A DNA stretch of 64,000 nucleotides, from the NCBI RefSeq assembly GCF_000963885.1, contig NZ_BALE01000003.1, forward strand, positions 1 to 64,000, given 5' to 3'. Source of the stretch: Tanticharoenia sakaeratensis NBRC 103193 (lineage in GTDB: Bacteria > Pseudomonadota > Alphaproteobacteria > Acetobacterales > Acetobacteraceae). This document shows positions 52,125-61,541 of the stretch, piece after piece. Under the pieces are notes generated by a model that was not told where the DNA came from, did not search any database, and was given only the letters and a program-made list of their open reading frames with translations. Every line of letters begins with the position of its first letter. Within the stretch, counting starts at the first letter, position 1. Made by a program: the position numbers and the translations under genes.

Positions 52125-53588
52125 TCAGAGCACCGAAGTGATCTGAACGCCAAGGACAGCAGCGTCATGGAACGTCGTCGTCGCGTCCGGACGCTGGATG
52201 TACTGAAAGTCAGGCTGCACGGCCGTCGCGCGGGCCACGTGCATGCTGTAGAACAGCTCATACGTGTTCTCGTGCGACTGGACGCCGTAGACCGTGCCCC
52301 ACTGGTTCGCGATGTAGGGTTGGCCAAGCGCCTGCGACATTTCCTGCTGCAGTGCCACCGTATGGCTCATGTCGAAGTGCTGCCACATGATGCCCACGGT
52401 ATCGAGCGGCCGCCCCCACGCCTTGCCCGTCTCGATCATGCCGGCCCATGTGTGATCGCGCATCGCCACGATACGTCCGTCGCTATACATCGCGCCGGCC
52501 AGCAGGATGAGACCGTTGGTCTGACCATCGCCGTTGCGGATCAGCATCTGGTCGCCCTGGATCCAAAGGTTGTTCTGTCCGGTGATGTTACGCGCGGGCA
52601 GCCCGCTGAGCTGGTAAGAGCCGCCATACATGTCCGAGTACTGGTCCGGATAGCGCGAGTTATCGTAGGAGTAGCCGAGCTTGTAGTGCCCGACGAGCTT
52701 GTTGCGTCCAAACGACGGGAGCCAGCCGAGCTCGACCGGGGTCGAAAGCTTGCCAAGGCCCGACTGGGCCCAGGACCAGCCCGAAATGCCACCATTGAAG
52801 CTGTGCGGGCTGACGGCGAAGAGCGCACCCATGATGTAGGTGGTCGGCGTCGGCATGACGCGCGCCACCACGCCGAGGTTGCCCGACGGCCAGTCGCGCG
52901 TGCCGGGCGTATATTTGTCCGGCGCGGGATTGCCGCAGATCGCAACATTCATGAAGTCGCAGAACAGCGGGGAGGCGGCAAAGAAGCTGCCGGGCGGGAT
53001 CCAGCCCGCGCTGATGTCGATCCGGTTGTGGTAGAACGCGCTTTCGCCCCACATCGCGACGAGATGCGCCACCACGTTACCGCGCGCGCCATAGATTTCC
53101 TGAACGCCCGCGATCTGGTCGCCGAAATTGCGGCTCACATTGTCGCCGTGGCCGTTGACGATGATCGTGTGGGTCCAGAACGACGGAATGCCGGCAAGCT
53201 TGTCCCAGTCCACGTCCATCTCGACGCCGACCTGGCCTGCGTCCGAATAGGCACGCTGCTTGCCGCCAGTGACGTTGCCGGCGAATTCCTCGTTCACGGC
53301 CGCCAGCAGATGGATGCCATGCTTGAGAAGCCAGGGCTGGATGCCGCCCCAGTCTCCGAACAGATGCTGGCTTCCCATCGGGGCTGCGAAGAACGGGCCC
53401 GGATCGACGATCTGGCGCGCGCTCTGTGCGGCGGTCCCTTCCTGCACGTTGCCGGCCGTTTCGGAAGAGCTTGTCGTGCCGGTCGCATTCGTTCCAGGAC
53501 TGTTGGCGTCCTGGGCATGTGCGGGGTGGCTGGCAAGGCCGAGCAGGAAGACCAAAAGAACGGCCCAGCCTCTTCGAAAAACAGTCAT
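52125..53588 (-). CDS. OprB-family carbohydrate porin
   Basis: The 487-residue protein has a signal peptide (LLVFLLGLASHPAHAQ), a low-complexity Thr/Ser segment, then the OprB start FGDWGGIQPWLLKHGIHL and strands typical of the family. OprB barrels let glucose and related carbohydrates through the outer membrane, which would serve periplasmic sugar oxidation. It is convergent with the other OprB gene (272 bp between). Start ATG 53588; upstream is shared with moaB, transcribed the other way. Confidence 0.88.
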   Translation of the reverse strand: MTVFRRGWAVLLVFLLGLASHPAHAQDANSPGTNATGTTSSSETAGNVQEGTAAQSARQIVDPGPFFAAPMGSQHLFGDWGGIQPWLLKHGIHLLAAVNEEFAGNVTGGKQRAYSDAGQVGVEMDVDWDKLAGIPSFWTHTIIVNGHGDNVSRNFGDQIAGVQEIYGARGNVVAHLVAMWGESAFYHNRIDISAGWIPPGSFFAASPLFCDFMNVAICGNPAPDKYTPGTRDWPSGNLGVVARVMPTPTTYIMGALFAVSPHSFNGGISGWSWAQSGLGKLSTPVELGWLPSFGRNKLVGHYKLGYSYDNSRYPDQYSDMYGGSYQLSGLPARNITGQNNLWIQGDQMLIRNGDGQTNGLILLAGAMYSDGRIVAMRDHTWAGMIETGKAWGRPLDTVGIMWQHFDMSHTVALQQEMSQALGQPYIANQWGTVYGVQSHENTYELFYSMHVARATAVQPDFQYIQRPDATTTFHDAAVLGVQITSVL

Positions 53589-53775
53589 TAGTGGTATCGC
53601 ATCCCGTTGTAATTCCTTTGTTTTCCTGTGGGCCGGCGTCGCCGCGGGCTGACAGGCGCCTTGTCTTCCGCAGGGCAAAGCGCATCAGGCGTCCGGGTGT
53701 TCCATCAGCGTAACATCCACCGCACCGGAACGGCGGGCGATTGACGGACCAGGGGCGGGGTGATCCGATAGGCGT

Positions 53776-54306
53776 ATGAGCGACCCTAACACGCCTGTGC
53801 CTTTTCGTCCGGTGCGGATTGCCGTTCTGACGGTATCCGATACGCGGGATCCCTCAACTGACGCATCAGGCGATATCCTGGCGGCACGGATCACGGATGC
53901 AGGTCATATCCTGGCTGACCGGACGCTGGTGCCCGATGATATCGGTGCGATCACGGGCATTCTGCAGGGCTGGATCGACGACGCGTCGATCGACGTCGTC
54001 ATCAGCACGGGCGGCACCGGGGTCACGGGTCGCGACGTGACGCCGGAAGCATTTGCACGCGTGATCGAAAAGGACATTCCGGGCTTCGGCGAGCTGTTCC
54101 GCATGCTGTCCTATGCGAAGATAGGCACATCGACGATCCAGTCGCGCGCAATGGCAGGCGTCGCCCGCGGCACCTATCTGTTCGCGCTGCCGGGATCGCG
54201 CGGTGCGGTGAAGGACGGTTGGGACGACATCCTGTGCCAACAGCTCGACAGCCGGCACAAGCCCTGCAACTTCGTGGATCTGATGCCGCGCCTGCAGGAG
54301 CGGTGA
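53776..54306 (+). CDS. moaB: Molybdenum cofactor biosynthesis protein B
   Basis: The 176-residue MoaB/MogA-like protein adenylylates molybdopterin or has a related role. Motifs are VLTVSDTRDPSTDASG, the Gly-rich VVISTGGTGVTGRDVTPEA and FALPGSRGAVKDGWDDIL. No other Mo-cofactor gene is in the window. It starts 188 bp from the divergent porin. Confidence 0.9.
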   Translation: MSDPNTPVPFRPVRIAVLTVSDTRDPSTDASGDILAARITDAGHILADRTLVPDDIGAITGILQGWIDDASIDVVISTGGTGVTGRDVTPEAFARVIEKDIPGFGELFRMLSYAKIGTSTIQSRAMAGVARGTYLFALPGSRGAVKDGWDDILCQQLDSRHKPCNFVDLMPRLQER

Positions 54307-54370
54307 CGGCTTGGCACGCGGTGTTGTGCGTGCATGATGGCGGCCGAAACGATTCCAGGGAGCATTCGTC

Positions 54371-55009
54371 TTGGCACAAGACCATCTGCGCGCACGTCTG
54401 CGCACGCTGCTGATCGCCGGCACGGCCGGCCTCATTCCGTCCATGGCGATCATCGCCTCGGCGCCCATGCCGCAGGCCCATGCGGCAGCGTCGAACAATT
54501 CGTCGTTTCGACTGAGCTCGTTCACCGTCAACGGCAACCAGCAGGTTCCGACGGACGCCATCACGTCGGCGCTTCCCTACCATGTCGGTGATGTTCTGAC
54601 GCGCAATCAGATCAACGCGGGCCTGCAGAAGGTCGTCGACGTCTACCAGCAGAAGAACGTCGGTGCGAATTTCAAGACGCGGATGAAGTTCCTGAACAAG
54701 ACCGTCGCCGTCGAGCTCGACATCACGGAGCAGGCGCCCGGCGCGCCGGGCGCCACACAGGTGCAGGCGCTTCTGCTCGACAAGCTGGTGTTCGATGGCA
54801 ACCGCAAGCCGTCAGCAGCGGATCTGACGACGGCCTCCGGTCTGACGGTCGGCCAGACCCTGACCAGCGAACAGGTCAACGCCGCGACCCAGAAGATCTC
54901 TGACTATTACAAGAAGATCGGGATCAGCGCCCAGATCCAGCCGTCTGCCGATTATCCGAACAAGGACAATCACGTCGTGCTGACCTACAAGATCACCGAA
55001 CAGCATTGA
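54371..55009 (+). CDS. Free-standing exported two-POTRA protein
   Basis: The 212-residue protein has a signal peptide (cleavage after AHA near residue 39) and two POTRA-like repeats at about 47-121 and 132-211. Each begins with a FTVNGNQQVPTDAI or LVFDGNRKPSAADL strand-turn-helix and ends with a VELDITE or LTYKITE strand. There is no beta-barrel as in BamA, TamA or FhaC, and the gene ends at residue 212. The start is TTG 54371, after CCAGGGAG about 9 bases upstream. It may be a soluble periplasmic adaptor. Confidence 0.75.
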   Translation: MAQDHLRARLRTLLIAGTAGLIPSMAIIASAPMPQAHAAASNNSSFRLSSFTVNGNQQVPTDAITSALPYHVGDVLTRNQINAGLQKVVDVYQQKNVGANFKTRMKFLNKTVAVELDITEQAPGAPGATQVQALLLDKLVFDGNRKPSAADLTTASGLTVGQTLTSEQVNAATQKISDYYKKIGISAQIQPSADYPNKDNHVVLTYKITEQH

Positions 55010-55015
55010 TGTTCA

Positions 55016-55043
55016 GGGGCGCGTGCCGATGGTGGCGCGCCCC
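55016..55043. terminator. Hairpin between convergent POTRA and DUF1643 genes
   Basis: An 8-bp GC-rich stem (55016-55023 with 55036-55043) with a 12-base loop lies between tail-to-tail genes, followed by AACTTTC on the plus strand. Confidence 0.55.
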
Positions 55044-55058
55044 AACTTTCCTGCGGTG

Positions 55059-55628
55059 TCAGGCGAGCTGATCGCGTGACAGCGGCTGGGGCGTCAGGGT
55101 GCCCGGAAGATAGAGCGGGTGTTCCGGGCGGCCGCTGCGGCTCAGGCGCAGGACGTGCAGTTCGACGCCTGCGTCGAACAGGGTCCGGGCGACCTCTGTG
55201 CCACGCGCCCTGAGCGTCTTGTGGTGTGGAGCACCGTAAGCCAGCACGACGAGCGCCGATGCTCTCGCCATGTCGAGCAGCGCGCGGTCGTTGCCGGGCC
55301 CGATCGGGTCTTCGACCTCTAACAGTCGTTTCTGGTCGGTGCAGCGATAGGCGAAGGTGTTGCCGACGAACATCGCGCCGTAACCCCACGCACGAGCGTA
55401 GCGCTGGCATTTGGCCACTGTCCTGTCATCACCGTATTCGGTCGCGACCGAAGGATTCATCATCAGCCACATGACGGCGGGCTTCGTCTCGTCCCAGACC
55501 CGGTGCAACGTGTAGCGGTAACAGTCGCCCGGGCCGTCATAGGTCGCGTGGCTGACGACGTCGTCACTCAGGCGCAGGGCACGCGACGCACCGACATGGT
55601 GCGGCGCAAACATGTCGGACTGGGTCAT
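55059..55628 (-). CDS. DUF1643 domain-containing protein
   Basis: The 189-residue protein matches DUF1643, an uncharacterised family found in many bacteria and phages. Typical features are YRYTLHRVWDETKPAVMWLMMNPS, the DDRTVAKCQRYARAWGYG helix and VGNTFAYRCTD. The active role is unknown. Its start is 7 bp after the peroxiredoxin stop on the same strand, so the two likely share a transcript. Confidence 0.85.
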   Translation of the reverse strand: MTQSDMFAPHHVGASRALRLSDDVVSHATYDGPGDCYRYTLHRVWDETKPAVMWLMMNPSVATEYGDDRTVAKCQRYARAWGYGAMFVGNTFAYRCTDQKRLLEVEDPIGPGNDRALLDMARASALVVLAYGAPHHKTLRARGTEVARTLFDAGVELHVLRLSRSGRPEHPLYLPGTLTPQPLSRDQLA

Positions 55629-55635
55629 CGGACGT

Positions 55636-56187
55636 TCAGGGCGCGGATTTAAGCGCCTTCACGGCTGCAAGCGTCTTCGCGACATGCTCGTCCGGCGACA
55701 TCGCCGCATAGCTGAAAGCGACCTTGCCGGAGGGCGCGATCACGTAGGACACGCGCGTCGCCATGTTCATGATGGGCATCTTGGCGTCATAGGAGCGCGT
55801 AATTTTGCCATCCGGGTCGGCGGCGACAGCGAACTTGCTGCGGCAATCGCTGACCGAGAACTTGTCGAGTTTGGCAATGCCATCCATCGACACACCGACC
55901 ACCGTTGCACCCAGGGCCTGGTATTGCGGCATAGCCTCCGCAAAATCATGCGCTTCGATAGTGCAGCCGCGCGTGAAGGCGGCCGGGTAAAAATAGAGAA
56001 CGACCGGCCCCTGCTTGAGCGCGTCAGCGAGCGAAAACTGGAATTCTTTGCCGCCGAGACTGGCGGGCGCGTTGAATGACGGTGCACTTGTGCCCTGCGG
56101 CAGGGCGGCGTGCGCCAGGGGCGCGGCCCCGGCCAGCAGTGCGAGCGCCATGACCGGGCGGGCACGGAAGAAACGTCGGTCGGTCAT
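55636..56187 (-). CDS. Exported peroxiredoxin (AhpC/Bcp type)
   Basis: The 183-residue protein has an N-terminal signal (VMALALLAGAAPLAHA) and a thioredoxin-fold peroxiredoxin domain with the peroxidatic Cys75 in FTRGCTIEAHDF (Thr and Cys as in the TxxC motif) and a possible resolving Cys115 in SDCRSKFA. It would remove peroxides in the periplasm, where membrane dehydrogenases generate them. It lies between the transglycosylase (29 bp upstream) and DUF1643. Confidence 0.87.
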   Translation of the reverse strand: MTDRRFFRARPVMALALLAGAAPLAHAALPQGTSAPSFNAPASLGGKEFQFSLADALKQGPVVLYFYPAAFTRGCTIEAHDFAEAMPQYQALGATVVGVSMDGIAKLDKFSVSDCRSKFAVAADPDGKITRSYDAKMPIMNMATRVSYVIAPSGKVAFSYAAMSPDEHVAKTLAAVKALKSAP

Positions 56188-56216
56188 GGCTATCTCCGCC
56201 AGAATGTCAGGCGTTG

Positions 56217-57635
56217 TCAGGTAGGCGATACGACAACGCAGGGACTGTTATGGCCCAGCCGGCGGCAGGCGGCGACCGCATCGTCATGCGAAAGACCTGT
56301 CAGGCGGGCACGATAGAGTTGTGCCCGGCCGGTCCGGACAGGCGCGACCTGTGAATGGGCTGCAGCCAGGGCGAGCGATGCATGTGCATGGCCTGCGGCC
56401 TGCGTAGCCTGCGCTGCCGAATTGAAGGCGCCGACCTGGATCGACCATTGCCCCGGATGCGACAGCGCCGTGTTGGTGCGCAGAAGCGGGGAAGACTCGG
56501 CCATCGCCGGCGTCACGAGGTGGAAACCGTAATGGGCGGGATGGGACAGCGTCGCCATGGCGGGCTGGGCTGCAATCGGAGCCGCCGCCGGAATTGGCTG
56601 CGCAGAAGCGCGTGCCCCTGAAACCCAGGCCGGACGCACGGGTTCGGCCTGCGGCGCGGGGGAAGCCTGCGCGTCATCCGAGGAATCGGACGCATCGGCA
56701 ACCTGCGTCGGGGCTGGCGACGATGTGCCGCGCGCGGCCCAGGCCGCGGCCACGGCGTTATGCTCGGGCGCCGGGGCAGGGGAAACCGGCTGCCATGACT
56801 TGGCATAGCCGGGTGTGGCGACCGGCACGTCAGGCGCTTCGGCGACCTGCACGGGCTGGCCCTGATCGTCATTGTTCACGCGCTGATGAGCCCAGGCCGC
56901 GCGAATGTTGCGCGTCGCATCGGTCGTCTGGGCCGATGCATACATGATCGCGTGCGTGTCGTGCTGGGCTACCATCAGGTCGGCCGCTGAACGATTGGAC
57001 GGCCAGATGCCCACGATCTGGGGTCCGATCGCCGCGACATAGCGACGGGTCTCCCGAGGAAGCGCGCGGTTCTGGCGAAGATAACGATCAAGCATGCCGG
57101 GGCCGTCATTGTAGGCAGCGAGGAAGCCCGGAGAGCCATAGATGTCATACATCTGACGGATGTATGCGGTGCCTGCGAGAATGTTGTCGCGCGGATCGAA
57201 GGCGTCTTCGCCGAGGCCATACTGGGCCCGCATGTCGTCATAGGTCGGCGGCATCAGCTGCATCAGGCCCATCGCGCCCGGCACCGAGGTTACGAACGAT
57301 CCGTCCGATGCGAACAGTCGGCCGCCCGATTCGCGATCCATGACCGCACGGATCCATGCGTCCGGCACATCGAAGCGCTTGGACGCTTCCTCGATATACG
57401 GACCCCACGGGTCATCGGCGGGACCCGGCGGCGCGTAATATGATTTCGCATGGGAGCGATAGGTTGCGGCTTCCTGCGTCACGGGAACGGCCGTGGGTGT
57501 CGGAACGCCCGACGCACAGGCGGCAAGCCCGGCGAGAGCCCCGATGCCGGCCAGTCCCCGCAGACGCATCAACAGCCGCGCACGGACCCTGCGGGCTTCG
57601 GGTGACATACGCGTCGCAGAGCGTGAGCAGGGCAT
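56217..57635 (-). CDS. Lytic transglycosylase with C-terminal SPOR domain
   Basis: The 472-residue lipoprotein has lipobox LAAC near residue 40 and a Slt/MltC-type catalytic domain: Glu102 in IRAVMDRESGGR, GAMGLMQLMPPTY, and LAAYNDGPG. A long Pro/Ala-rich linker follows, then a SPOR-like domain (GQWSIQVGAFNSAAQA ... RARLTGLSHDDA) that binds denuded glycan strands at the septum. It cleaves peptidoglycan. Start uncertain: ATG 57635 or 57608; the frame is open to 57740. Confidence 0.87.
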   Translation of the reverse strand: MPCSRSATRMSPEARRVRARLLMRLRGLAGIGALAGLAACASGVPTPTAVPVTQEAATYRSHAKSYYAPPGPADDPWGPYIEEASKRFDVPDAWIRAVMDRESGGRLFASDGSFVTSVPGAMGLMQLMPPTYDDMRAQYGLGEDAFDPRDNILAGTAYIRQMYDIYGSPGFLAAYNDGPGMLDRYLRQNRALPRETRRYVAAIGPQIVGIWPSNRSAADLMVAQHDTHAIMYASAQTTDATRNIRAAWAHQRVNNDDQGQPVQVAEAPDVPVATPGYAKSWQPVSPAPAPEHNAVAAAWAARGTSSPAPTQVADASDSSDDAQASPAPQAEPVRPAWVSGARASAQPIPAAAPIAAQPAMATLSHPAHYGFHLVTPAMAESSPLLRTNTALSHPGQWSIQVGAFNSAAQATQAAGHAHASLALAAAHSQVAPVRTGRAQLYRARLTGLSHDDAVAACRRLGHNSPCVVVSPT

Positions 57636-57674
57636 TTCGGCTTCTACCTGACGGATGAACGCACCTGGGATCCG

Positions 57675-57875
57675 GTGCGCGTTTTGGACTCGATGTTCAA
57701 CCTGATCGACAAATACGGCAGAACTTTGGGAACGGCGCACGCAACGGACCCGTCAGTGAAGACCATTCCCGTCCGGACGCAGTTCCTGTTTGAAACGTAC
57801 ACGAACAAATTCCTCCAAATCGTTAATGACGCATCAGATTTTTGGCAAGCCCGTCTCGATCGCGAGACGGCATGA
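57675..57875 (+). CDS. Possible small protein (66 residues)
   Basis: The frame from GTG 57675 (or ATG 57693) encodes a plausible soluble peptide with MFNLIDKYGRTLGTAHA, a TIPVRTQFLFETYTNKFLQ helix and NDASDFWQARLD. Codon use has more A/T at third positions than its neighbours. A competing frame runs on the minus strand. I know no family, and the ribosome site (GGGA) is weak. It lies between divergent transglycosylase and ABC export genes. Confidence 0.35.
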   Translation: MRVLDSMFNLIDKYGRTLGTAHATDPSVKTIPVRTQFLFETYTNKFLQIVNDASDFWQARLDRETA

Positions 57876-57923
57876 CGCAAGGCCGCCATTGCAGCCCGAA
57901 AGACGATCGGGTAGGCGAGCGCG

Positions 57924-58814
57924 ATGACTGTCCCTGCCCCAGGTCAAGCGCCCCAGCGTCGGGAGGCGGGTGTCGCACCGCCTGGCCCGTCCGGCGCCAC
58001 GCCCGCAGCACGTGTGCCGGGCCTGCGCAGCATGGCTCGCGCCATGGCGGACCTTCGCGGGGCGCTCGGTCTCTGGCGATTCGCCTGTGCGCTCGGTTGG
58101 CTCGATGTCCGGCTGCGCTATCGCGGCTCGGCGCTCGGACCGCTCTGGATCACGCTGTCATCGGCGATCATGGTGGCATCCATGGGGCTGATCTACGGCC
58201 GGCTGTTCCATCAAGACCTTGCGCGATATCTGCCGTTTCTCGCGCTGTCGCTGACACTCTGGCAGGTCGGCCTGTCCGGCATCCTTCAGGATGCGTGCAC
58301 CTGCTTCACGGATGCCGAGGGCGCGATCCGGTCGATGCGCACGCCGTATGCCGTGCAGGCGCTGCGTGTCATCGTGCGCAATGCGATCGTGTTCGCGCAC
58401 AATATCGTCGTGCCCTTCGCGGTCTTCGCGATCTTTCATGCGTGGCCGGGGGTGGTGGCGCTGGCAAGCGTGCCGGGTGTCGTGGTCTGGCTGCTCGACG
58501 GCTTTGCGGCCTGCCTCCTGCTGGGGGCGATCTGCGCCCGCTTCCGGGATGTGCCGCCGATCGTGGGATCGGTCCTGCAGATCGCCTTCTACGTGACGCC
58601 GATCATCTGGCGCCCGGAGCAGTTGGGCCACGGGGCATCGTGGCTCATGCTGAACCCGTTCTACCCGCTCCTCGAGATCGTTCGCGCGCCATTGCTGGGT
58701 GCAATGCCCGGTGCCGTGGTCTGGGGCGAGGCGCTTGCATTGAGTTGCGTGTTCTGTGCGGTCTCTCTCGTGGCTTTCGCGCGTGTGCGGGCGCGCCTGT
58801 CATTCTGGGTGTGA
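57924..58814 (+). CDS. ABC-2 type polysaccharide export permease (Wzm-like)
   Basis: The 296-residue protein has six helices of the ABC-2 export family. Diagnostic parts are LDVRLRYRGSALGPLWITLS, LTLWQVGLSGI and FYVTPIIWRPEQL, as in Wzm/KpsM/TagG permeases that move lipid-linked glycans. The stop lies 5 bp before the ATPase start. The N-terminus is Pro/Ala-rich. The partner is the Wzt-like ATPase encoded next. Confidence 0.9.
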   Translation: MTVPAPGQAPQRREAGVAPPGPSGATPAARVPGLRSMARAMADLRGALGLWRFACALGWLDVRLRYRGSALGPLWITLSSAIMVASMGLIYGRLFHQDLARYLPFLALSLTLWQVGLSGILQDACTCFTDAEGAIRSMRTPYAVQALRVIVRNAIVFAHNIVVPFAVFAIFHAWPGVVALASVPGVVVWLLDGFAACLLLGAICARFRDVPPIVGSVLQIAFYVTPIIWRPEQLGHGASWLMLNPFYPLLEIVRAPLLGAMPGAVVWGEALALSCVFCAVSLVAFARVRARLSFWV

Positions 58815-58819
58815 CGCCG

Positions 58820-59635
58820 ATGACCACCCACATCACCCTGCGGGATTATTCCCTGGCGTTCCCGGTCTTCAAGGGCAGCGCGCGCTCCCTGAAGAAGACG
58901 ATCGTGCGTCAGGCGCGCTCGTCGCTTGCGCCGGTGCGCGAGGCGTCGGTTGGCGGCGTCCTGCATGGCGCGGCAGGCGGAGGCGACACGGTCGTGGTGC
59001 AGGCGATCGACCGTCTGTCGCTCGATATCGGGGCCGGCGAACGCGTGGGCCTTGTCGGGCACAACGGGGCCGGGAAGTCGACCATGCTCCGGGCTCTTGC
59101 GGGCATTTACGAGTCCGCGGACGGTCTGCTCCAGGTCCAGGGTCATGTTCATGCCCTGCTGGACCCGCAATCCGGCATGAATCCCGAGCTGTCCGGCCGA
59201 GAGAATGTCCGGCTGTTTGCCTGCCGCCTTCAATATGACCGCGCACGGACAACGGCGCTTGAACGCGATGTCGAGGCGTTCGCGGAACTGGGCGCGTTTT
59301 TCGACCTGCCGGTTCGGCTCTACTCGTCGGGCATGACGGTCAGGATCGGGTTCGCGCTGGCAACCGCGCCGCGGCCCGAGATCCTTCTGATGGACGAATG
59401 GTTCCTGGCAGGCGATCAGCATTTTCAGGACAAGGCGCGTGCCCGTCTGGAGGATCTGATCGACAGCGCCGACATCCTGGTGCTGACGTCCCATTCCCTG
59501 CCGATCCTGCGGCGGTGGTGTACGCGCGTCATCTGGATGGAAGCGGGCCGAATCCGGTTCGATGGGCCGCCCGGCGACGTGCTGGACGCCTATGAGGCCA
59601 GTCAGAACATTCGGGCTGTCGACTTCTCGCCCTGA
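58820..59635 (+). CDS. Polysaccharide export ABC ATPase (Wzt-like)
   Basis: The 271-residue ATPase has Walker A GHNGAGKST (residues 80-88), the signature YSSGMTVRI in place of LSGGQ, as normal for Wzt/KpsT, Walker B EILLMDEWF, and an N-terminal extension of about 55 residues. It powers export of O-antigen or another glycan with the adjacent permease. It has no C-terminal carbohydrate-binding domain, so export may not be tied to a terminal modification. Tail-to-tail with the AI-2E transporter. Confidence 0.92.
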   Translation: MTTHITLRDYSLAFPVFKGSARSLKKTIVRQARSSLAPVREASVGGVLHGAAGGGDTVVVQAIDRLSLDIGAGERVGLVGHNGAGKSTMLRALAGIYESADGLLQVQGHVHALLDPQSGMNPELSGRENVRLFACRLQYDRARTTALERDVEAFAELGAFFDLPVRLYSSGMTVRIGFALATAPRPEILLMDEWFLAGDQHFQDKARARLEDLIDSADILVLTSHSLPILRRWCTRVIWMEAGRIRFDGPPGDVLDAYEASQNIRAVDFSP

Positions 59636-59667
59636 AGCACGGGGGTGCTGCGGGGCGAGACGGACCG

Positions 59668-60774
59668 TCAGCCCCGCGCGCCGAGCATTCCCGGACGCGA
59701 CATGATCCGCCACAGCAGGTGGGTCACCGCCATCAGTGCCGGTCCGACGAACAGGCCGATCAGGCCCCATGTTTCAAGCCCTCCCAGGATGCCCAGCAGC
59801 ACCCAGACAAACGGCAGCTTGGTCGAACCGCCGATTAGGACCGGGCGGACGAAATGATCGGCCAGAAACAGCACGACCATGCCAAAGACACCGACCGCGA
59901 TCGCGGCGCCTACCGTTCCCTTGGCGAGGAGAAGCAGCACGGCGATGGCGACGGCAACCGAGCCGAGCATCGGAATCATGGATGCGATCGCCGTGAGGAT
60001 GCCCAGCAGCAGGGGCTGGGGCGCACCTGCGATCACGTAGGAGATCGTGATCAGCACGCCTTCACCAAGGCCGACGAGAACGAGCCCCGCCATCGACCCG
60101 CGCACCGATCCGACGATCTGGCGCATGACGCTCTCGCCGCGCGCCCCGAACAGGCGATGGCTGGCGATCAGGCAGTGATCGGTCAGATGACGGCCGCTGC
60201 GGAGCAGGAAGAACAGGATCAGGAGCGAGAAGACGAACAGGACGGTGCCGTTCGCCATCTCATGTCCGATCCGCCGCGCCATCCCCAGCGTGCGGTCCGC
60301 GCCGACCTTGTGCAGCATGTTGTGCTCGCCCTGCGGGTCGGCGAGATTCTGCTGCCACCAGTGCGAAACCTGCGCACTGCCGTAAGGGAGCTTGCCGACC
60401 CAGGCCGGTTCGGGTGTTCCGTTGGCCTGGGCATTGTCCACCCATGCATGGGCGGCCTCGGCCTCGTTGGCGACTTCGACACCGATCGCGCCGATCGGGA
60501 TCAGGAAGATCAGCAGGATTGCGAACACGATGCCGAGCGGTGCCACCGTATCGGCGTGGCGTCGAGGCAGGCGGGCCTTGATCCAGCTCTGGATCGGCCA
60601 GCAGACGGTAGCCAGGATCGCGCCCCAGACCACGGCCTCGCGAAACCGGCCGAGGGTGAAGATGGTCAGCGCAATGAAAGCAAGCGCCATGACGAGCTGG
60701 GCGCGGAGCTGGAAACCGGGGCCGAAATGATGGGGGCGGGATTCGTGGTCAGGGGCAGGCGTTAGGTCGGTCAT
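59668..60774 (-). CDS. AI-2E family transporter
   Basis: The 368-residue protein belongs to the AI-2E/PerM family with seven to eight helices. Features are FREAVVWGAILATVCWPI near the N-terminus, a periplasmic domain, and conserved IASMIPMLGSVAVAI and LGGLETWGLIGLFVGP near the end. Members include small-molecule exporters and Na+/H+ antiporters, so autoinducer export is not assured. GGGAG is 5 bases before ATG 60774. A weak inverted repeat (59650-59677) overlaps its stop. Confidence 0.88.
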   Translation of the reverse strand: MTDLTPAPDHESRPHHFGPGFQLRAQLVMALAFIALTIFTLGRFREAVVWGAILATVCWPIQSWIKARLPRRHADTVAPLGIVFAILLIFLIPIGAIGVEVANEAEAAHAWVDNAQANGTPEPAWVGKLPYGSAQVSHWWQQNLADPQGEHNMLHKVGADRTLGMARRIGHEMANGTVLFVFSLLILFFLLRSGRHLTDHCLIASHRLFGARGESVMRQIVGSVRGSMAGLVLVGLGEGVLITISYVIAGAPQPLLLGILTAIASMIPMLGSVAVAIAVLLLLAKGTVGAAIAVGVFGMVVLFLADHFVRPVLIGGSTKLPFVWVLLGILGGLETWGLIGLFVGPALMAVTHLLWRIMSRPGMLGARG

Positions 60775-60929
60775 TCCGTCTCCCGGGTCTTCGTGTCCGG
60801 CAGCAACGCCGCAGGACATGCTTTTGTTCAGATCGGCCTGATCGCGCGAACGTGTACGACATACGGTTTCGAACTGCGACCGCGCATGGTGTTTGTCCCA
60901 GGACAACATGAATGCGAAGGAGGGGTGCA

Positions 60930-61526
60930 ATGCGCCGACGCGACTTCAATGCCATGGTGGGAGCCCTCGGTCTCCGCCTGGCCGAGAATGGTCACGCCGT
61001 CGCGGCAGACGGGTCCGGCGACGGCCGTGTCGAGAGTTTTCTCCTGCCGCAGCATGAGTGGGTTCCGAACAATCCTCATCTGCCGGTAATCCTGTATCGC
61101 GCGGCCATGCCCACGGGCGGCGACGATCCGGCGGCGGCGCATGAGGCGTTATTCACCCGCAACGGCTGGCCGCCGCAATGGCGCAACGGCGTGTATCCGT
61201 TTCATCATTATCATACTGAAGGGCATGAGGTGCTCGGGTTTGCGGCGGGGTCGGCGAAACTGATGCTGGGCGGCCCGGGCGGCCGGGAGGTGGTAGTACA
61301 GGGTGGCGATATCGTGTTGCTGCCAGCCGGCACCGGCCACATGAATCTGGGTTCCGACGATGCGTTCTCGGTCGTGGGCGCCTATCCGCCGGGCCAGAGC
61401 TTCGACATCGTGCGCGATGCTCCCGACGCGGCCCAGCGTGCGCGGCTGCTCTCGCTGCCTTTTCCCGATAGCGATCCGGTGGCGGGTCGCCCCGGACCGG
61501 TGACGCGACTGTGGCACTCCACCTGA
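60930..61526 (+). CDS. Cupin domain protein
   Basis: The 198-residue protein has the cupin metal motif [19 protein letters not shown] (two His then His/Glu) and the second part [15 protein letters not shown], so it likely binds a metal. AAGGAGG lies 6 bases before ATG 60930. The N-terminus [15 protein letters not shown] looks like a weak Tat signal but has no clear cleavage site. Function is not predictable; it may bind small sugars. It starts a plus-strand run to the right edge. Confidence 0.8.
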   Translation: MRRRDFNAMVGALGLRLAENGHAVAADGSGDGRVESFLLPQHEWVPNNPHLPVILYRAAMPTGGDDPAAAHEALFTRNGWPPQWRNGVYPFHHYHTEGHEVLGFAAGSAKLMLGGPGGREVVVQGGDIVLLPAGTGHMNLGSDDAFSVVGAYPPGQSFDIVRDAPDAAQRARLLSLPFPDSDPVAGRPGPVTRLWHST

Positions 61527-61541
61527 ACAAAAGGATTTTCC

